Source: Elusimicrobia bacterium GWB2_63_22 (lineage in GTDB: Bacteria; Elusimicrobiota; Elusimicrobia; Elusimicrobiales; UBA9959). Taken from it: DNA of 64,000 nucleotides. The notes under the pieces were generated by a model. That model made no database searches and was not told where the DNA came from. It saw nothing but the letters and a program-made list of their open reading frames with translations. Positions 8,556 through 18,306 of the stretch are shown one piece after another. A program made the translations under genes and the position numbers. The stretch's first letter is position 1, and each line of letters begins with the position of its first letter. Location of the stretch: positions 78,289 to 142,288 of the forward strand of contig MGUA01000039.1 of the NCBI GenBank assembly GCA_001799735.1, given 5' to 3'.

Positions 8556-10429
8556 AGCATGCCTTTGTGCTGTTCAACCCATTCCAAGAAGCAAATTATA
8601 CTAAATAACTTAAAAGCATTATCGTCGGAGCCGTTCATGTGCCCGTCGAAGACCGCCTGCAGGGCCCGGGGGTCGAAATAATCCCTGGCGGCGCCCCCGA
8701 ACAGGTAGCCGGCCGCGAAATCCTTCAGCTCGCCCTTGAACCAGGGGGCCATGGGCAGGTGGAAGCCCATCTTGCCCTGGTCGAGGATATAGTCCGGCAG
8801 TTTGCCGCGGTAGTGGCTCCTGAACAGCCGCTTGGAGGTGAGGCCGCGCAGCTTCAGGTTATCCGGCAGTGAGAAAAGGAATTCGGCCAGGCCGTTCTCC
8901 AGCAGCGGCGGGCGCATCTCCAGGGAGTTGGACATGGTGAAGGTGTCGCACTGGTCATGGCCCATGTTGCACATCCACACCTTGATGTCGGCCGCCGAGG
9001 CGCGCGACAGGAAGGACCACTCCTTCTCCGTCTCCGCGAAGGCGGCCTCGTAGGCCGCAAAGCTGTCGTGCCGCGAGGCGTCGGCCAGGGCGGGGGTGAA
9101 CAGGCGCTCCTTCTCCTCCTCGGTGAAGATGGTGCGCCAGGAATAATGCGCCTTCTCCCGGCCGTAGGCCACGCCCTGCGCGAACTTTTTAAGCTTGTAG
9201 TCCAGGGCGATGCGGCCCGGGAAGTTGGGCAGCGCGCCGGCGAGCCCGGCCAGGCCGCGCTTTACCCCGCCCGGCAGCGGGCTGAACAGCCGCCATAATT
9301 TGTCGGCCTGATAGGTGGGGTAGCCGAGCATCAGCTCGTCGCCGGCCACGCCGGTGATGACCACCTTGAGGCGCTTGGCGGCTTCGGCGCTGAGCAGCTG
9401 CAGCGCCATAAAGGCCGGCGTCACCGCCAGCGAGTGGTGGTAGGCCGCCGCCTTCTTGAAATTGTCCTTCACCCAGGCCGGGGTCATGGTCAGGAAGGTC
9501 GCGTCCAGGTCGTAATCGCCGGCCAGGCGCCGCACCAGCGCGCCCTCGTCGAAATGGCCGCTGTCGAAGCCGACCGTGTAGGAAAGGATCTTGCCGGTGA
9601 GGTGTTTGCGGGCCTCGTAGAGCAGGATGTTGGAGTCCAGGCCGCCGCTGAGGAAGATGCCCACAGGCACGTCGCTTCGGAGCGAGATCTTGACCGCGTG
9701 CTCCACCTTGGCCGAGAAAAGCTCCGACGCCTCGGCCAGGCCCAGCCGCCCGTAGGCGGGGTCCTTCTTCATGGCCCAGTACTGGCGCCGCTCCAGCCTG
9801 CCGCCGGAGGAAAGTTTCAGGAGGGAGGCGGGCTTGAGCAGCTTCACCTCCTTGAGCATGGTGTCTTCCGCCGGGAAATAGCCGTAGCTGAAGTAATCCC
9901 ACAGGGCGGCCGTATCCAGCGTAAAGCGGCGGCCCAGGGCCTGCAGCACCTTGATCTCCGAGGCGAAGGCGAACCCGCCCGCCTGCGTGTAGTAGACCGG
10001 CTTTATGCCCCAGCGGTCGCGGACCAGGTAGAACTCGTCCTTGCGCGAATCGTGCAGGGCGATGGCGAAGAAGCCGTTGAGCAGGCCGAAGGCGCCCTCG
10101 CCGTGCTCCTCGAAAAGGTGCGCTATCACCTCTGTGTCGGAGGAGGTGGCGAACCGGTGGCCCCGCGCCTCCAGGCCGCGCTTGAGCTCGACGTAGTTGT
10201 AGATCTCGCCGTTGAGCATCACGGCCACGGAGCGGTCCTCGTTGTAGACGGGCTGGTCGCCGGTCTTGAGGTCTATGATGGCCAGCCGCCGCATGCCCAT
10301 GCCGAGGCTGCCGCGCGAATAGACGCCCTCGCCGTCGGGGCCGCGGTGGGTCATCAGGGCGCACATGCCCCTGAGCAGGGCCTCGGGCACCCCGCCCCTC
10401 TTATCGTAGACGCCGCAGATGCCGCACAT
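8552..10429 (-). CDS. asnB: Asparagine synthase (glutamine-hydrolysing)
   Basis: A 625-residue two-domain enzyme. It starts with MCGICGVY, where Cys2 is the glutaminase nucleophile, followed by the class II amidotransferase motifs RGPDGEG and NGEIYNY. The synthetase domain has the PP-loop SGGLDS at about residue 260. In polysaccharide operons such AsnB-like enzymes often amidate sugar acids or other acceptors rather than make free asparagine; here both neighbours are glycan enzymes, so amidation of a uronic or amino-sugar component is a fair guess. It overlaps genes on both sides. A cluster of AT-rich codons marks the last 70 bases. Confidence 0.9.
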   Translation of the reverse strand: MCGICGVYDKRGGVPEALLRGMCALMTHRGPDGEGVYSRGSLGMGMRRLAIIDLKTGDQPVYNEDRSVAVMLNGEIYNYVELKRGLEARGHRFATSSDTEVIAHLFEEHGEGAFGLLNGFFAIALHDSRKDEFYLVRDRWGIKPVYYTQAGGFAFASEIKVLQALGRRFTLDTAALWDYFSYGYFPAEDTMLKEVKLLKPASLLKLSSGGRLERRQYWAMKKDPAYGRLGLAEASELFSAKVEHAVKISLRSDVPVGIFLSGGLDSNILLYEARKHLTGKILSYTVGFDSGHFDEGALVRRLAGDYDLDATFLTMTPAWVKDNFKKAAAYHHSLAVTPAFMALQLLSAEAAKRLKVVITGVAGDELMLGYPTYQADKLWRLFSPLPGGVKRGLAGLAGALPNFPGRIALDYKLKKFAQGVAYGREKAHYSWRTIFTEEEKERLFTPALADASRHDSFAAYEAAFAETEKEWSFLSRASAADIKVWMCNMGHDQCDTFTMSNSLEMRPPLLENGLAEFLFSLPDNLKLRGLTSKRLFRSHYRGKLPDYILDQGKMGFHLPMAPWFKGELKDFAAGYLFGGAARDYFDPRALQAVFDGHMNGSDDNAFKLFSIICFLEWVEQHKGML

Positions 10430-11763
10430 TAATTGAACCTCCCGGCCACGTCGCCCAGGCGGGTCAGCACCTGGTAGGCGAAGTTGGCGAAAAGCAGGAG
10501 CGAGGCTATGGTCCCGGCGGCCAGCGGCCCGCGTATGCCGGCGGTCTCCCCGGCTTTTATCCTGGCCAGCAGGCCCGGCAGCAGCAGGGCGCCGTGCGAG
10601 GCCAGCAGCAGCATGGCCGGCACCAGCGGCAGGCGCATGCGCGTGTTGGCCGAGAAAAGCGTGATAAAAACCACGGCCAGGATGGCCACTATCATCGCCG
10701 GGCCGAAGGCGCCGCGGTCCCTGAAAGCGAAAGCCATGCCGAACGCGCAGAGCGGGAACAGCAGCATGTGCTGCAGAGCGGCCGCCGCGAACAGGAACTT
10801 CCTGGCCGGGTACTCCGCGCCGTAGAAGACGAAGGAGGTGGCGAAGGTCAGGTGCTTGGAGGCGCGCAGGACGGTGAGCTTCAGCTCCTTCAGCGGGTTG
10901 TCGCGCATGAACTCCAGCGCCTTGGCGAGGAAGACCCGGTTCTTCTCCACCGGGGAAAGAGATTCGTCGAAATAGAACTTGCCGTAATCGTGGTCCAGGA
11001 AGTAGTAATCGCAGCCGCCCGTGGCGTAAGGGTTGTGGCCGACCAGCACCGCCGAGGCCCAGTGCGGCTCCAGCAGCACCGGCGCCTTGTACACCAGCGT
11101 ATTGCGCACGCCCCAGGGCAGCAGGGTCAGCAGCGCCATGCCGGTAAAGATGGCTGCCCTCCGCAGCCAGGGGCCGTTCCTGTCGCGCAGCCAGGTCCAG
11201 ACCAGGAAGCCGGGCAGCAGGGCGAGGAAAAGTCCCTTGGCCAGGCAGGTCAGGCCGAACAGGAACCCGTTGGCCCAGGGCGAACCGTCCTTTACGAAGC
11301 GCCAGGTCAGCAGGGCTACCAGAAAGATGCCCAGGTTCTCGGCCAGCAGCAGCGAAGAGTACCAGACCGTGTCCGCGTAAAGCACGGACAGCGCCAGCGC
11401 CAGCAGGGCGGTCCTGCGGCCGAATATCTCCCGGGCGGCCAGGTAGGTGAAGAGGCCGGCCAGCGCGACCAGCAGCGAGTTGAAAAGGTAGAGCGGGTAG
11501 TAGCCGGCCCCGAAGAGCCGGGAGACGCCGGCCAGCAGGGCCGGGTACAGCGGGGTCCAGTTGGCGGTATAGGGCTGGCCGTTAAGGATGCCGAGCCGGG
11601 CCTTATCCCATTCCGCCATATCGTTCCACGGCGGGATGGCGCCGGCCGCCCAGGCATAGGCCGCGCGCAGCAGGAAGGCCGCCAGGACAAGCAGCAGCAC
11701 CGCGCCCTGCTCCGAGCGCGCCCACGCCGCGAACCTTTGTTTCAAGCCGTTGTTTTCCTGCAT
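10429..11763 (-). CDS. Polytopic membrane glycosyltransferase (GT39-like)
   Basis: A 444-residue protein with about ten membrane segments. After the first segment, the motif IPPWNDMAEWDKAR carries acidic residues in the expected catalytic position of GT-C enzymes, and NWTPLYPALLAGVSRLFG and YLAAREIFGRRTALLAL follow the usual GT39/PMT pattern. It probably transfers a lipid-phosphate-linked sugar on the periplasmic face. It ends on the start of asnB and lies three bases after the 602-residue membrane gene, so it is co-transcribed. Confidence 0.7.
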   Translation of the reverse strand: MQENNGLKQRFAAWARSEQGAVLLLVLAAFLLRAAYAWAAGAIPPWNDMAEWDKARLGILNGQPYTANWTPLYPALLAGVSRLFGAGYYPLYLFNSLLVALAGLFTYLAAREIFGRRTALLALALSVLYADTVWYSSLLLAENLGIFLVALLTWRFVKDGSPWANGFLFGLTCLAKGLFLALLPGFLVWTWLRDRNGPWLRRAAIFTGMALLTLLPWGVRNTLVYKAPVLLEPHWASAVLVGHNPYATGGCDYYFLDHDYGKFYFDESLSPVEKNRVFLAKALEFMRDNPLKELKLTVLRASKHLTFATSFVFYGAEYPARKFLFAAAALQHMLLFPLCAFGMAFAFRDRGAFGPAMIVAILAVVFITLFSANTRMRLPLVPAMLLLASHGALLLPGLLARIKAGETAGIRGPLAAGTIASLLLFANFAYQVLTRLGDVAGRFN

Positions 11764-11766
11764 GTG

Positions 11767-13575
11767 TTAAAGCGCCCTGCCTCCCGGGGCCGGGCTGAGC
11801 AGCAGCAGCCGGTTGCCGTGGTAGTCGAAAAGTTTTTTCTGGAATTTTCCCGTGGCCAGCAGGTCGTCGGCGATGGTGGTGAAATTTGTCTCCAGCCCGG
11901 AGAACGGGCTGTAGGGGAGCAGCAGGTAGTCGTAGCCGCCGGCGCGGAAGAGCTCCGCGGCTTTCCGCGCCGTAAAGTCCGGGGGCAGGGTCCTGTTCCA
12001 AACGACGTCGGCGGTCATGCCGTGCTTGGCCAGGTAGAAATGGCTCGGCTCCACTTCCATGGGGGCGAAGACGGAAGGCCGCCCGCCGCCATCCCTGAGG
12101 TGCTGCACCACCTCCCAGTAGGGGAAGCATTCCTTGGGGAAGTTGAAAAAAGTTTTTCGCTGGTAGGGGTCCCCGGCCAGGACGGCCTGATAGGCGAAGA
12201 GGCCGACGATGAGCGCGTAGGCCGGCCTGAAGCCGCGCAGCTCGAACTTTAGCGTAGAGGCCCAGCCGGCCAGCAGCAGCACCAGCGCCACGTAGGAAGG
12301 CTGGGCGTGGCGGATGTAGCCTACGGCTATGCTCGCGGCGATCATCACAAAATAGGCGGCCGCGAAATAGAGCAGCAGCCCTACCGCCAACCCCCGCCTG
12401 GCGTAGGCGGCCGACGCCGCCCCGAACAGCAGCAGCGCCGTCGCCAGCGCGCCGCAGGTCCAGTAGACGGTCTTGAGGTTCATCAGCATCAGGCCGGCGT
12501 CCGCCAGGTTGTGCAGCTGCAGCCCGGCGTCCCTTATGCCGTAGGCCGCGCTGAGCAGGATGAACGGCAGCCCCGCCGCCGCCGGTATGGCCAGCGTCTT
12601 GAGGCCGTAGAGCCAGGCGTCCTTCTTTTCAGGGGAGCGGTACCACAGGAAGGCCAGGGCCGGCAGCATGGCGGCCATCAGGCCCAGCGGCAGCTGCTTG
12701 TAGAACAGGCCGGCGGCCAGCCAGAAGGAGCATTTCAGGAACTGGTCCCTGTCCGCTCCGGCCGCGGCCTTGATGAAATGGTAGATGGCGGCGGTGAAGA
12801 ACAGCACCGTGCCGGCCTCGAGCTCGCTGCTCAGGGACAGGTTGAACAAGGTGGGGAAGAACGCTATCAGCAGGTAGGTCGGGCGTTTGGGCGGGGAGAA
12901 GCCCAGGAATTTGAGGAAGCGCAGCATGGCGATGGCCGCCAGGGTCAGCAGGGCGAACTGCACCGCGCGCGGGGCCGCCTCGTGCACGCCCAGCAGCAGG
13001 TACGCCGGGAGATAAAGGAATTTGCTGACAGGCGGGTAGCGCAGGATGGTCTCGTAGCGGCCTATGGCGTCGGCCAGGCCGTAGCGCAGGTCGGCCAGGA
13101 ACCAGAGGTTGCCGAGGGCGGCCAGCGCCAGCGCGGCGGCGCCCCGGCCGGGCAGGGCCGCTCCCCGCCTGTACAGGCGCGCCGCCCCGGCGGCGAGCAG
13201 GCCCGCGAGGGGGAGGAAGATGACAGGCAGCAGCCTGATGTCCAGGCCGACGGCCGAGGTGATGCGGCCGAGCAGCCAGGCGGCCGGGCCGGCGTGGGAC
13301 TGATCGTCGGCGCCGGTCTGCAGCGGGGTGAACCAGAGCGGCAGGGCCACTGCGGCTACCAGCAGGATGGCCGGCCAGAGCTCCTTCAGTTCGGGCAGCG
13401 AGAGGTCGAGGGAAACCTTTTCGAGCGGGCTGTACAGCAGGCCTGCCGACAGCAGCACGAAGAAATTCAGCAGGGCCCACTGCGCCGCCGGCGGCAGCGG
13501 CAGGTTCCACACCGGGTAGACCACGTAAGAGGCCCCGGTAAGGAGGAAGAGCGCCCAGTTGAGTTTCAGTTTCAT
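11767..13575 (-). CDS. Large polytopic membrane protein, possible GT-C glycosyltransferase
   Basis: A 602-residue protein with 12 or more hydrophobic segments and a soluble C-terminal part of about 100 residues. The first long loop holds FTPLQTGADDQSHAGPA, an Asp-Asp pair at a position like the catalytic acid of GT-C enzymes. No O-antigen polymerase motif is evident. The gene sits between two glycosyltransferase genes with one- and three-base gaps. Role in transfer or polymerisation of the surface glycan is inferred from context; a Wzy-like polymerase cannot be excluded. Confidence 0.55.
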   Translation of the reverse strand: MKLKLNWALFLLTGASYVVYPVWNLPLPPAAQWALLNFFVLLSAGLLYSPLEKVSLDLSLPELKELWPAILLVAAVALPLWFTPLQTGADDQSHAGPAAWLLGRITSAVGLDIRLLPVIFLPLAGLLAAGAARLYRRGAALPGRGAAALALAALGNLWFLADLRYGLADAIGRYETILRYPPVSKFLYLPAYLLLGVHEAAPRAVQFALLTLAAIAMLRFLKFLGFSPPKRPTYLLIAFFPTLFNLSLSSELEAGTVLFFTAAIYHFIKAAAGADRDQFLKCSFWLAAGLFYKQLPLGLMAAMLPALAFLWYRSPEKKDAWLYGLKTLAIPAAAGLPFILLSAAYGIRDAGLQLHNLADAGLMLMNLKTVYWTCGALATALLLFGAASAAYARRGLAVGLLLYFAAAYFVMIAASIAVGYIRHAQPSYVALVLLLAGWASTLKFELRGFRPAYALIVGLFAYQAVLAGDPYQRKTFFNFPKECFPYWEVVQHLRDGGGRPSVFAPMEVEPSHFYLAKHGMTADVVWNRTLPPDFTARKAAELFRAGGYDYLLLPYSPFSGLETNFTTIADDLLATGKFQKKLFDYHGNRLLLLSPAPGGRAL

Positions 13576-14988
13576 TTAATGCAGCTTCAGTTTGACGAAA
13601 GCGATGAAAGCCATCTTGAACAGCAGCAGGCCGTGGCGGAAGCGGCTGATCTTGGTGACGCCGTACTTGCGCTCCTTGTAGCTGACCGGTAGCTCGGTGA
13701 TCTTCAGGTTAAGTTTGCTCGCGCCGAAGAGCAGGTCGAAATCCCCGAACGGGTCGAAATCCCCGAAGTAGGAACGGCCGGCCTTTATCTTCTCGTAATC
13801 CGAGCGGCGCAGCACCTTGGTGCCGCAGAGCGTGTCCTTTATGCTCTGGCCCAGCGTCCAGGTGAAGATGAGCGAGAAGGTCTTGTTGCCGATCATGTTG
13901 AGAAAGCGCATCGCGCCCTTCTCCATGGGATAGACCAGGCGCGAGCCGTTTATGAACTCGCCCCTGCCCTCGGCTATAGCGGCGTAGAATTTCTCCAGGT
14001 CCCGCGGCATGACGGTCAGGTCCGCGTCCAGGATCATCAGGACGTCTCCGGAGCTGGCCTCGAAGCCTTTGCGCACCGCGTCGGCCTTGCCGAAGGCCCC
14101 GCCCTGGAGCAGCACCTTCACCGGGATCTCCGGGTGGCGCGCCGCCGCCTCTTTTATCTTTCCCACCGTGCCGTCGTCGGAGTTGCCGTCCACGAACACC
14201 AGCTCGGTGCCTTTGCCCAATTTGGGGAGCTCGTTAAAAAGCCGCTCCATGTTGCCGGCCTCGTTGCGGCAGGGGACCATTACGGAAACGCTCAGCTGCT
14301 CCGGCTCCTTCTGCTCCGGAAAAGGCCGCGCGATGATGAACTGGATCATGCAGAGGTTGCGTATCCCCGGGATCTTTGCGACGTACTTGTTTACGAGATC
14401 GGAGAGCAGCGGGATGTAGAAAGGCAGCAGGAAGCGGCGCCCCTTCTTGACCGCTTCGAAGCCGTTGAGGTACAGCAGGTTCTCTATGTCGCCGAGGGTC
14501 AGCCAGTTGTGGTACGGCTCGGGGCCTTTGAGCCCGACCTTTTCCGACAGCTTCACCAGCGGCTCCCAGAGGTGGTTGTAGGTGGTGATGATGACGCGGG
14601 TCTTGGGGGAGGAGACCTTCTGCAGGCTGCGGAAAGCCAGCCAGATATCGTCCAGGTGGCCGAGCAGGTCCTGCATGACGATATAGTCGAACTTTTTGCC
14701 GAGGTCCAGGTCCTGCGCGTCGCCTATCCGGAAACAAACGTCCGGGTGGTTGCGCGCCGCCGTCTCCACCATGCGCGGGCTCACGTCCACGCCCGTGCCG
14801 TTCTCGCCGGAGAGCGCCGCTATCAGCTCGCCGGTGGCGCAGCCGATCTCCAGGGTGGAGGCGCCGCGGGGCACGGCGAAAGAGAAGAAATTATAGAGCT
14901 CGCGGTGGTAGTACCAGTTGCGCTTGCGCCACTTGTTCCGGGACTCCGCCTCCCTGTCGAAGAAAGCTACCGCTTCGTTCTTTATCAT
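13576..14988 (-). CDS. Fused SAM methyltransferase and GT2 glycosyltransferase
   Basis: A 470-residue protein of two catalytic domains. Residues 1-220 form a class I methyltransferase with motif I LEIGCATGE, an acidic GVDVS turn, GDAQDLD and FDYIVMQDLLGHL. Residues 230-470 form a GT2 domain with MVPCRNEAGN, VFVDGNSDDGT and ILDADLT and a C-terminal hydrophobic helix. The GT2 part is of the DPM1 kind. The fusion suggests one protein both methylates and transfers a sugar, or ties two steps of repeat-unit synthesis together. Start at 14988 overlaps the stop of the epimerase gene by four bases; the frame is continuous with no sign of an assembly join. Confidence 0.8.
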   Translation of the reverse strand: MIKNEAVAFFDREAESRNKWRKRNWYYHRELYNFFSFAVPRGASTLEIGCATGELIAALSGENGTGVDVSPRMVETAARNHPDVCFRIGDAQDLDLGKKFDYIVMQDLLGHLDDIWLAFRSLQKVSSPKTRVIITTYNHLWEPLVKLSEKVGLKGPEPYHNWLTLGDIENLLYLNGFEAVKKGRRFLLPFYIPLLSDLVNKYVAKIPGIRNLCMIQFIIARPFPEQKEPEQLSVSVMVPCRNEAGNMERLFNELPKLGKGTELVFVDGNSDDGTVGKIKEAAARHPEIPVKVLLQGGAFGKADAVRKGFEASSGDVLMILDADLTVMPRDLEKFYAAIAEGRGEFINGSRLVYPMEKGAMRFLNMIGNKTFSLIFTWTLGQSIKDTLCGTKVLRRSDYEKIKAGRSYFGDFDPFGDFDLLFGASKLNLKITELPVSYKERKYGVTKISRFRHGLLLFKMAFIAFVKLKLH

Positions 14989-15953
14989 GCCCGCCCCTTT
15001 GCCTGTGCCCGGAAATCCGGGTTTGAATCTATGACGTCCCGGATGGAGTCTTCTATGCGCCGCGGGACCGCGGCCTTCATGAAATCGGCGCGGAAAGCCG
15101 CGTCCTCGGTCCAGAAATAGTCGCTGAGCAGGGCCAGCGCCCCGGCCGGCACGGCGGACCGCAGGAAAGCGGGCAGCCGGTTCAGCTTCGGCAGGGGGAG
15201 CCGCGGCGGCGTACGGCCGTTCAGGGAAGTCAGGATGAGGGAGAAGATCTCGCCGGCGGTCCTGGATTCGGTCAGGGCGGAGTAGGTGCCGCCGGAGGGG
15301 GCGCCCGGGGCGAGGGCGCCGGCCAGCGCCAGGGCCAGGTCTTCCACGTGTATCAGGGGCAGCCTGCCGGGGAAGTCCAGCAGGGCCAGCGGGCTGTTGC
15401 GCACGGCCAGCGAGACGAACCTGTTGATATGGGAGCGCGGCCGCATGCCGGCGCCGTAGACGAAGGAGGGGCGGAAGATGGTGAAGGGGATGCCGGCGGC
15501 GGCAACCGCCCCTTCTGCCAGGCGCTTGGAGCGGCCGTAGGCGGAGTCCGGCGGGAAGCTCTCGCCGGAACGCATCGGGCCCGTTATGGGGCCGGGCCGC
15601 CGGCCCGCGGCGGCTATGGAGCTTATGTAGACGAATTTCTTTATCCGGCCGGACTCTTTCAGCGTCGAGAGGAGAGCCCGGGTGGAGGTGTAGTTCAGGG
15701 CGGCTCTATCTTCGGAGGCCGAGAGTTCCGGTTCTCCGGCGATGTGGAAAACGATGTCGGCGGCCAGCAGTTCCTGCCTGAAGGTTCCAGGGTTTTCCAG
15801 GTCGCCGGTGAGCCAGGCCTCGCCGGGGGCCGGGGCGGCCGCGGGCCTGCGGGAAAGGCAGAAGGCGGTGTCGCCGGCGGCCAGCAGGGGCCTAAGGGCG
15901 CCCAGGAAGGCCCTGCCTATAAAACCGCTCGCCCCGGTGATAAAAACGTTCAT
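14985..15953 (-). CDS. NAD-dependent sugar epimerase/dehydratase (extended SDR)
   Basis: A 322-residue extended short-chain dehydrogenase. It begins with the NAD motif FITGASGFIGRAF (TGxxGxxG), has DIVFHIAGE, YISSIAAAG with the catalytic Ser, and the YGRSKRLAE motif with catalytic Tyr and Lys. Such enzymes modify nucleotide-activated sugars by epimerisation, dehydration or reduction. The substrate is not identifiable. The gene lies one base downstream of the radical SAM gene, within the polysaccharide operon. Confidence 0.85.
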   Translation of the reverse strand: MNVFITGASGFIGRAFLGALRPLLAAGDTAFCLSRRPAAAPAPGEAWLTGDLENPGTFRQELLAADIVFHIAGEPELSASEDRAALNYTSTRALLSTLKESGRIKKFVYISSIAAAGRRPGPITGPMRSGESFPPDSAYGRSKRLAEGAVAAAGIPFTIFRPSFVYGAGMRPRSHINRFVSLAVRNSPLALLDFPGRLPLIHVEDLALALAGALAPGAPSGGTYSALTESRTAGEIFSLILTSLNGRTPPRLPLPKLNRLPAFLRSAVPAGALALLSDYFWTEDAAFRADFMKAAVPRRIEDSIRDVIDSNPDFRAQAKGRA

Positions 15954-15954
15954 T

Positions 15955-17355
15955 TTAATTCCCGGTCCCCGTGCGGTTGAGCGCCAGTTTGAGGGCCAGG
16001 CGGGTGATCTCCCGCAGCCGCTTCCAGGAGCGGATATTGCGCAGCTGGTTGAGGATGAAGGAGGGCGAAAAATAGATGGAGCGCATGGAGGACCGGTACA
16101 GCGCCTGCACCTCCCCGGCGGTCACGGTGGGGTGGGCAAAATTGAGCTTCTTCATGGACTCCAACGGGGAGACGGAGCCGTCGGTGGTCTTGATCTCGCC
16201 GGCCAGCGCGGTGAGCGGCTCCACCCAGAGGATGTTGAGCGAGACGTAGTCGAAGCCCGCGTCGCGCACGAACCTGACGGAGCGCTTCATGTCCTCCAGG
16301 GACTCTTCCGGCAGGCCGAGGATGATGAAGACGGAGGCGTGGATGCCGTGGCGCTTGCATTCCCGCAGGATCAGCCGCACCTGCTCGTCGCTGAAACGCT
16401 TGCCGTAGCGCCGGCGCACCTCGTAATTGCCGCTTTCGAGGCCGAACTCTATGCAGCGGCAGCCGGCGCCGGCCATGGCGGCTATGGTTTCCGGGGACAT
16501 CAGGTCGAAACGGGAGGAGCAGAACCAGCGCAGTTTTATGCCGCGCGCCTGCACCAGCGCGCAGAAGTCCAGCAGTTTCTGCCGGTGGTAGCCGAAGGAA
16601 TAATCGTGGAAGTAGACCTCTTCCATGCCGGCGGCCTCCATGGCGGCCATCTCGTCAGCCAGGTTGGCGGGGTCGCGGGTGACCACCCGGGAGTAGAGCT
16701 GCGGGCCCCAGCAGAAGGGGCACTGCATCTTGCAGCCGAAGGAGCCCATCGCGGCCGTCATCAGGCCGCCGGTGCTGTCGTAGTGGAAGTAGGCCGGGTC
16801 CCGGAAGATCTCGTGGCGCGGCCTCGGCAGCCGCAGGTCCTGCGGCAACTCCTCCTTGCGGCCCAGCAGGGCGCCGTCCTGGAGCCGGAAAACGTTGGAG
16901 AGGCGCTGTGTGCCGGGATTGAGCATAAGCTCCGGCAGGTTATTGAAGGCGTAGTCGTAGACCAGGGCCTTGATGAAGGGGTTGGCCCGCAGCACGGCCT
17001 CCATGTGGCCCGTCTCCAGCCTGTCCTTGTGGTTGGCGAGGAGGAAAATGTCGGTGTCGGGGCAGAGCCGCTTTACTTCCTCCAGCTGCCGGAAATCGGC
17101 CGCTTCGTCGAAAGGGTTGTAGGCGGCGACTATGGCGTCGTAGCGCCTGCCGGCCAGAAATTTTTCAACGGAGGCGCCCCTGTCCACCTGGAAGTCCTTG
17201 TGCTCCAGCTCGAACCCGGCTTCGGCCAGGATCCCGCTGAGGCAGATAAGATCCACCAGCGGCCAGATATAGTTAGGCTCGCCTACCTTGGCCCTGTGCA
17301 GGATCCTGTAGCAGGGAACGTCGGAGGGAAGGTTGAGGAGGAGTACTTTTTTCAT
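15955..17355 (-). CDS. Radical SAM enzyme with B12-binding-like N-terminal domain
   Basis: A 466-residue protein. The N-terminal 160 residues have the layout of a cobalamin-binding fold (MKKVLLLNLPSDVP, then a strand DAIVAAYNPFD), but the DxHxxG cobalamin signature is not evident. The radical SAM core has the cluster motif CKMQCPFC (CxxxCxxC) at about residues 206-213, followed by FHDYSFGYHRQKL and CIEFGLESGN, typical of this B12/rSAM group. Members of this group in glycan loci modify sugars or lipids by methylation or rearrangement. It is 15 bases downstream of the fucose synthase gene. Confidence 0.8.
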   Translation of the reverse strand: MKKVLLLNLPSDVPCYRILHRAKVGEPNYIWPLVDLICLSGILAEAGFELEHKDFQVDRGASVEKFLAGRRYDAIVAAYNPFDEAADFRQLEEVKRLCPDTDIFLLANHKDRLETGHMEAVLRANPFIKALVYDYAFNNLPELMLNPGTQRLSNVFRLQDGALLGRKEELPQDLRLPRPRHEIFRDPAYFHYDSTGGLMTAAMGSFGCKMQCPFCWGPQLYSRVVTRDPANLADEMAAMEAAGMEEVYFHDYSFGYHRQKLLDFCALVQARGIKLRWFCSSRFDLMSPETIAAMAGAGCRCIEFGLESGNYEVRRRYGKRFSDEQVRLILRECKRHGIHASVFIILGLPEESLEDMKRSVRFVRDAGFDYVSLNILWVEPLTALAGEIKTTDGSVSPLESMKKLNFAHPTVTAGEVQALYRSSMRSIYFSPSFILNQLRNIRSWKRLREITRLALKLALNRTGTGN

Positions 17356-17370
17356 CCCAGGGGCCGCGGG

Positions 17371-18306
<936 letters not shown>

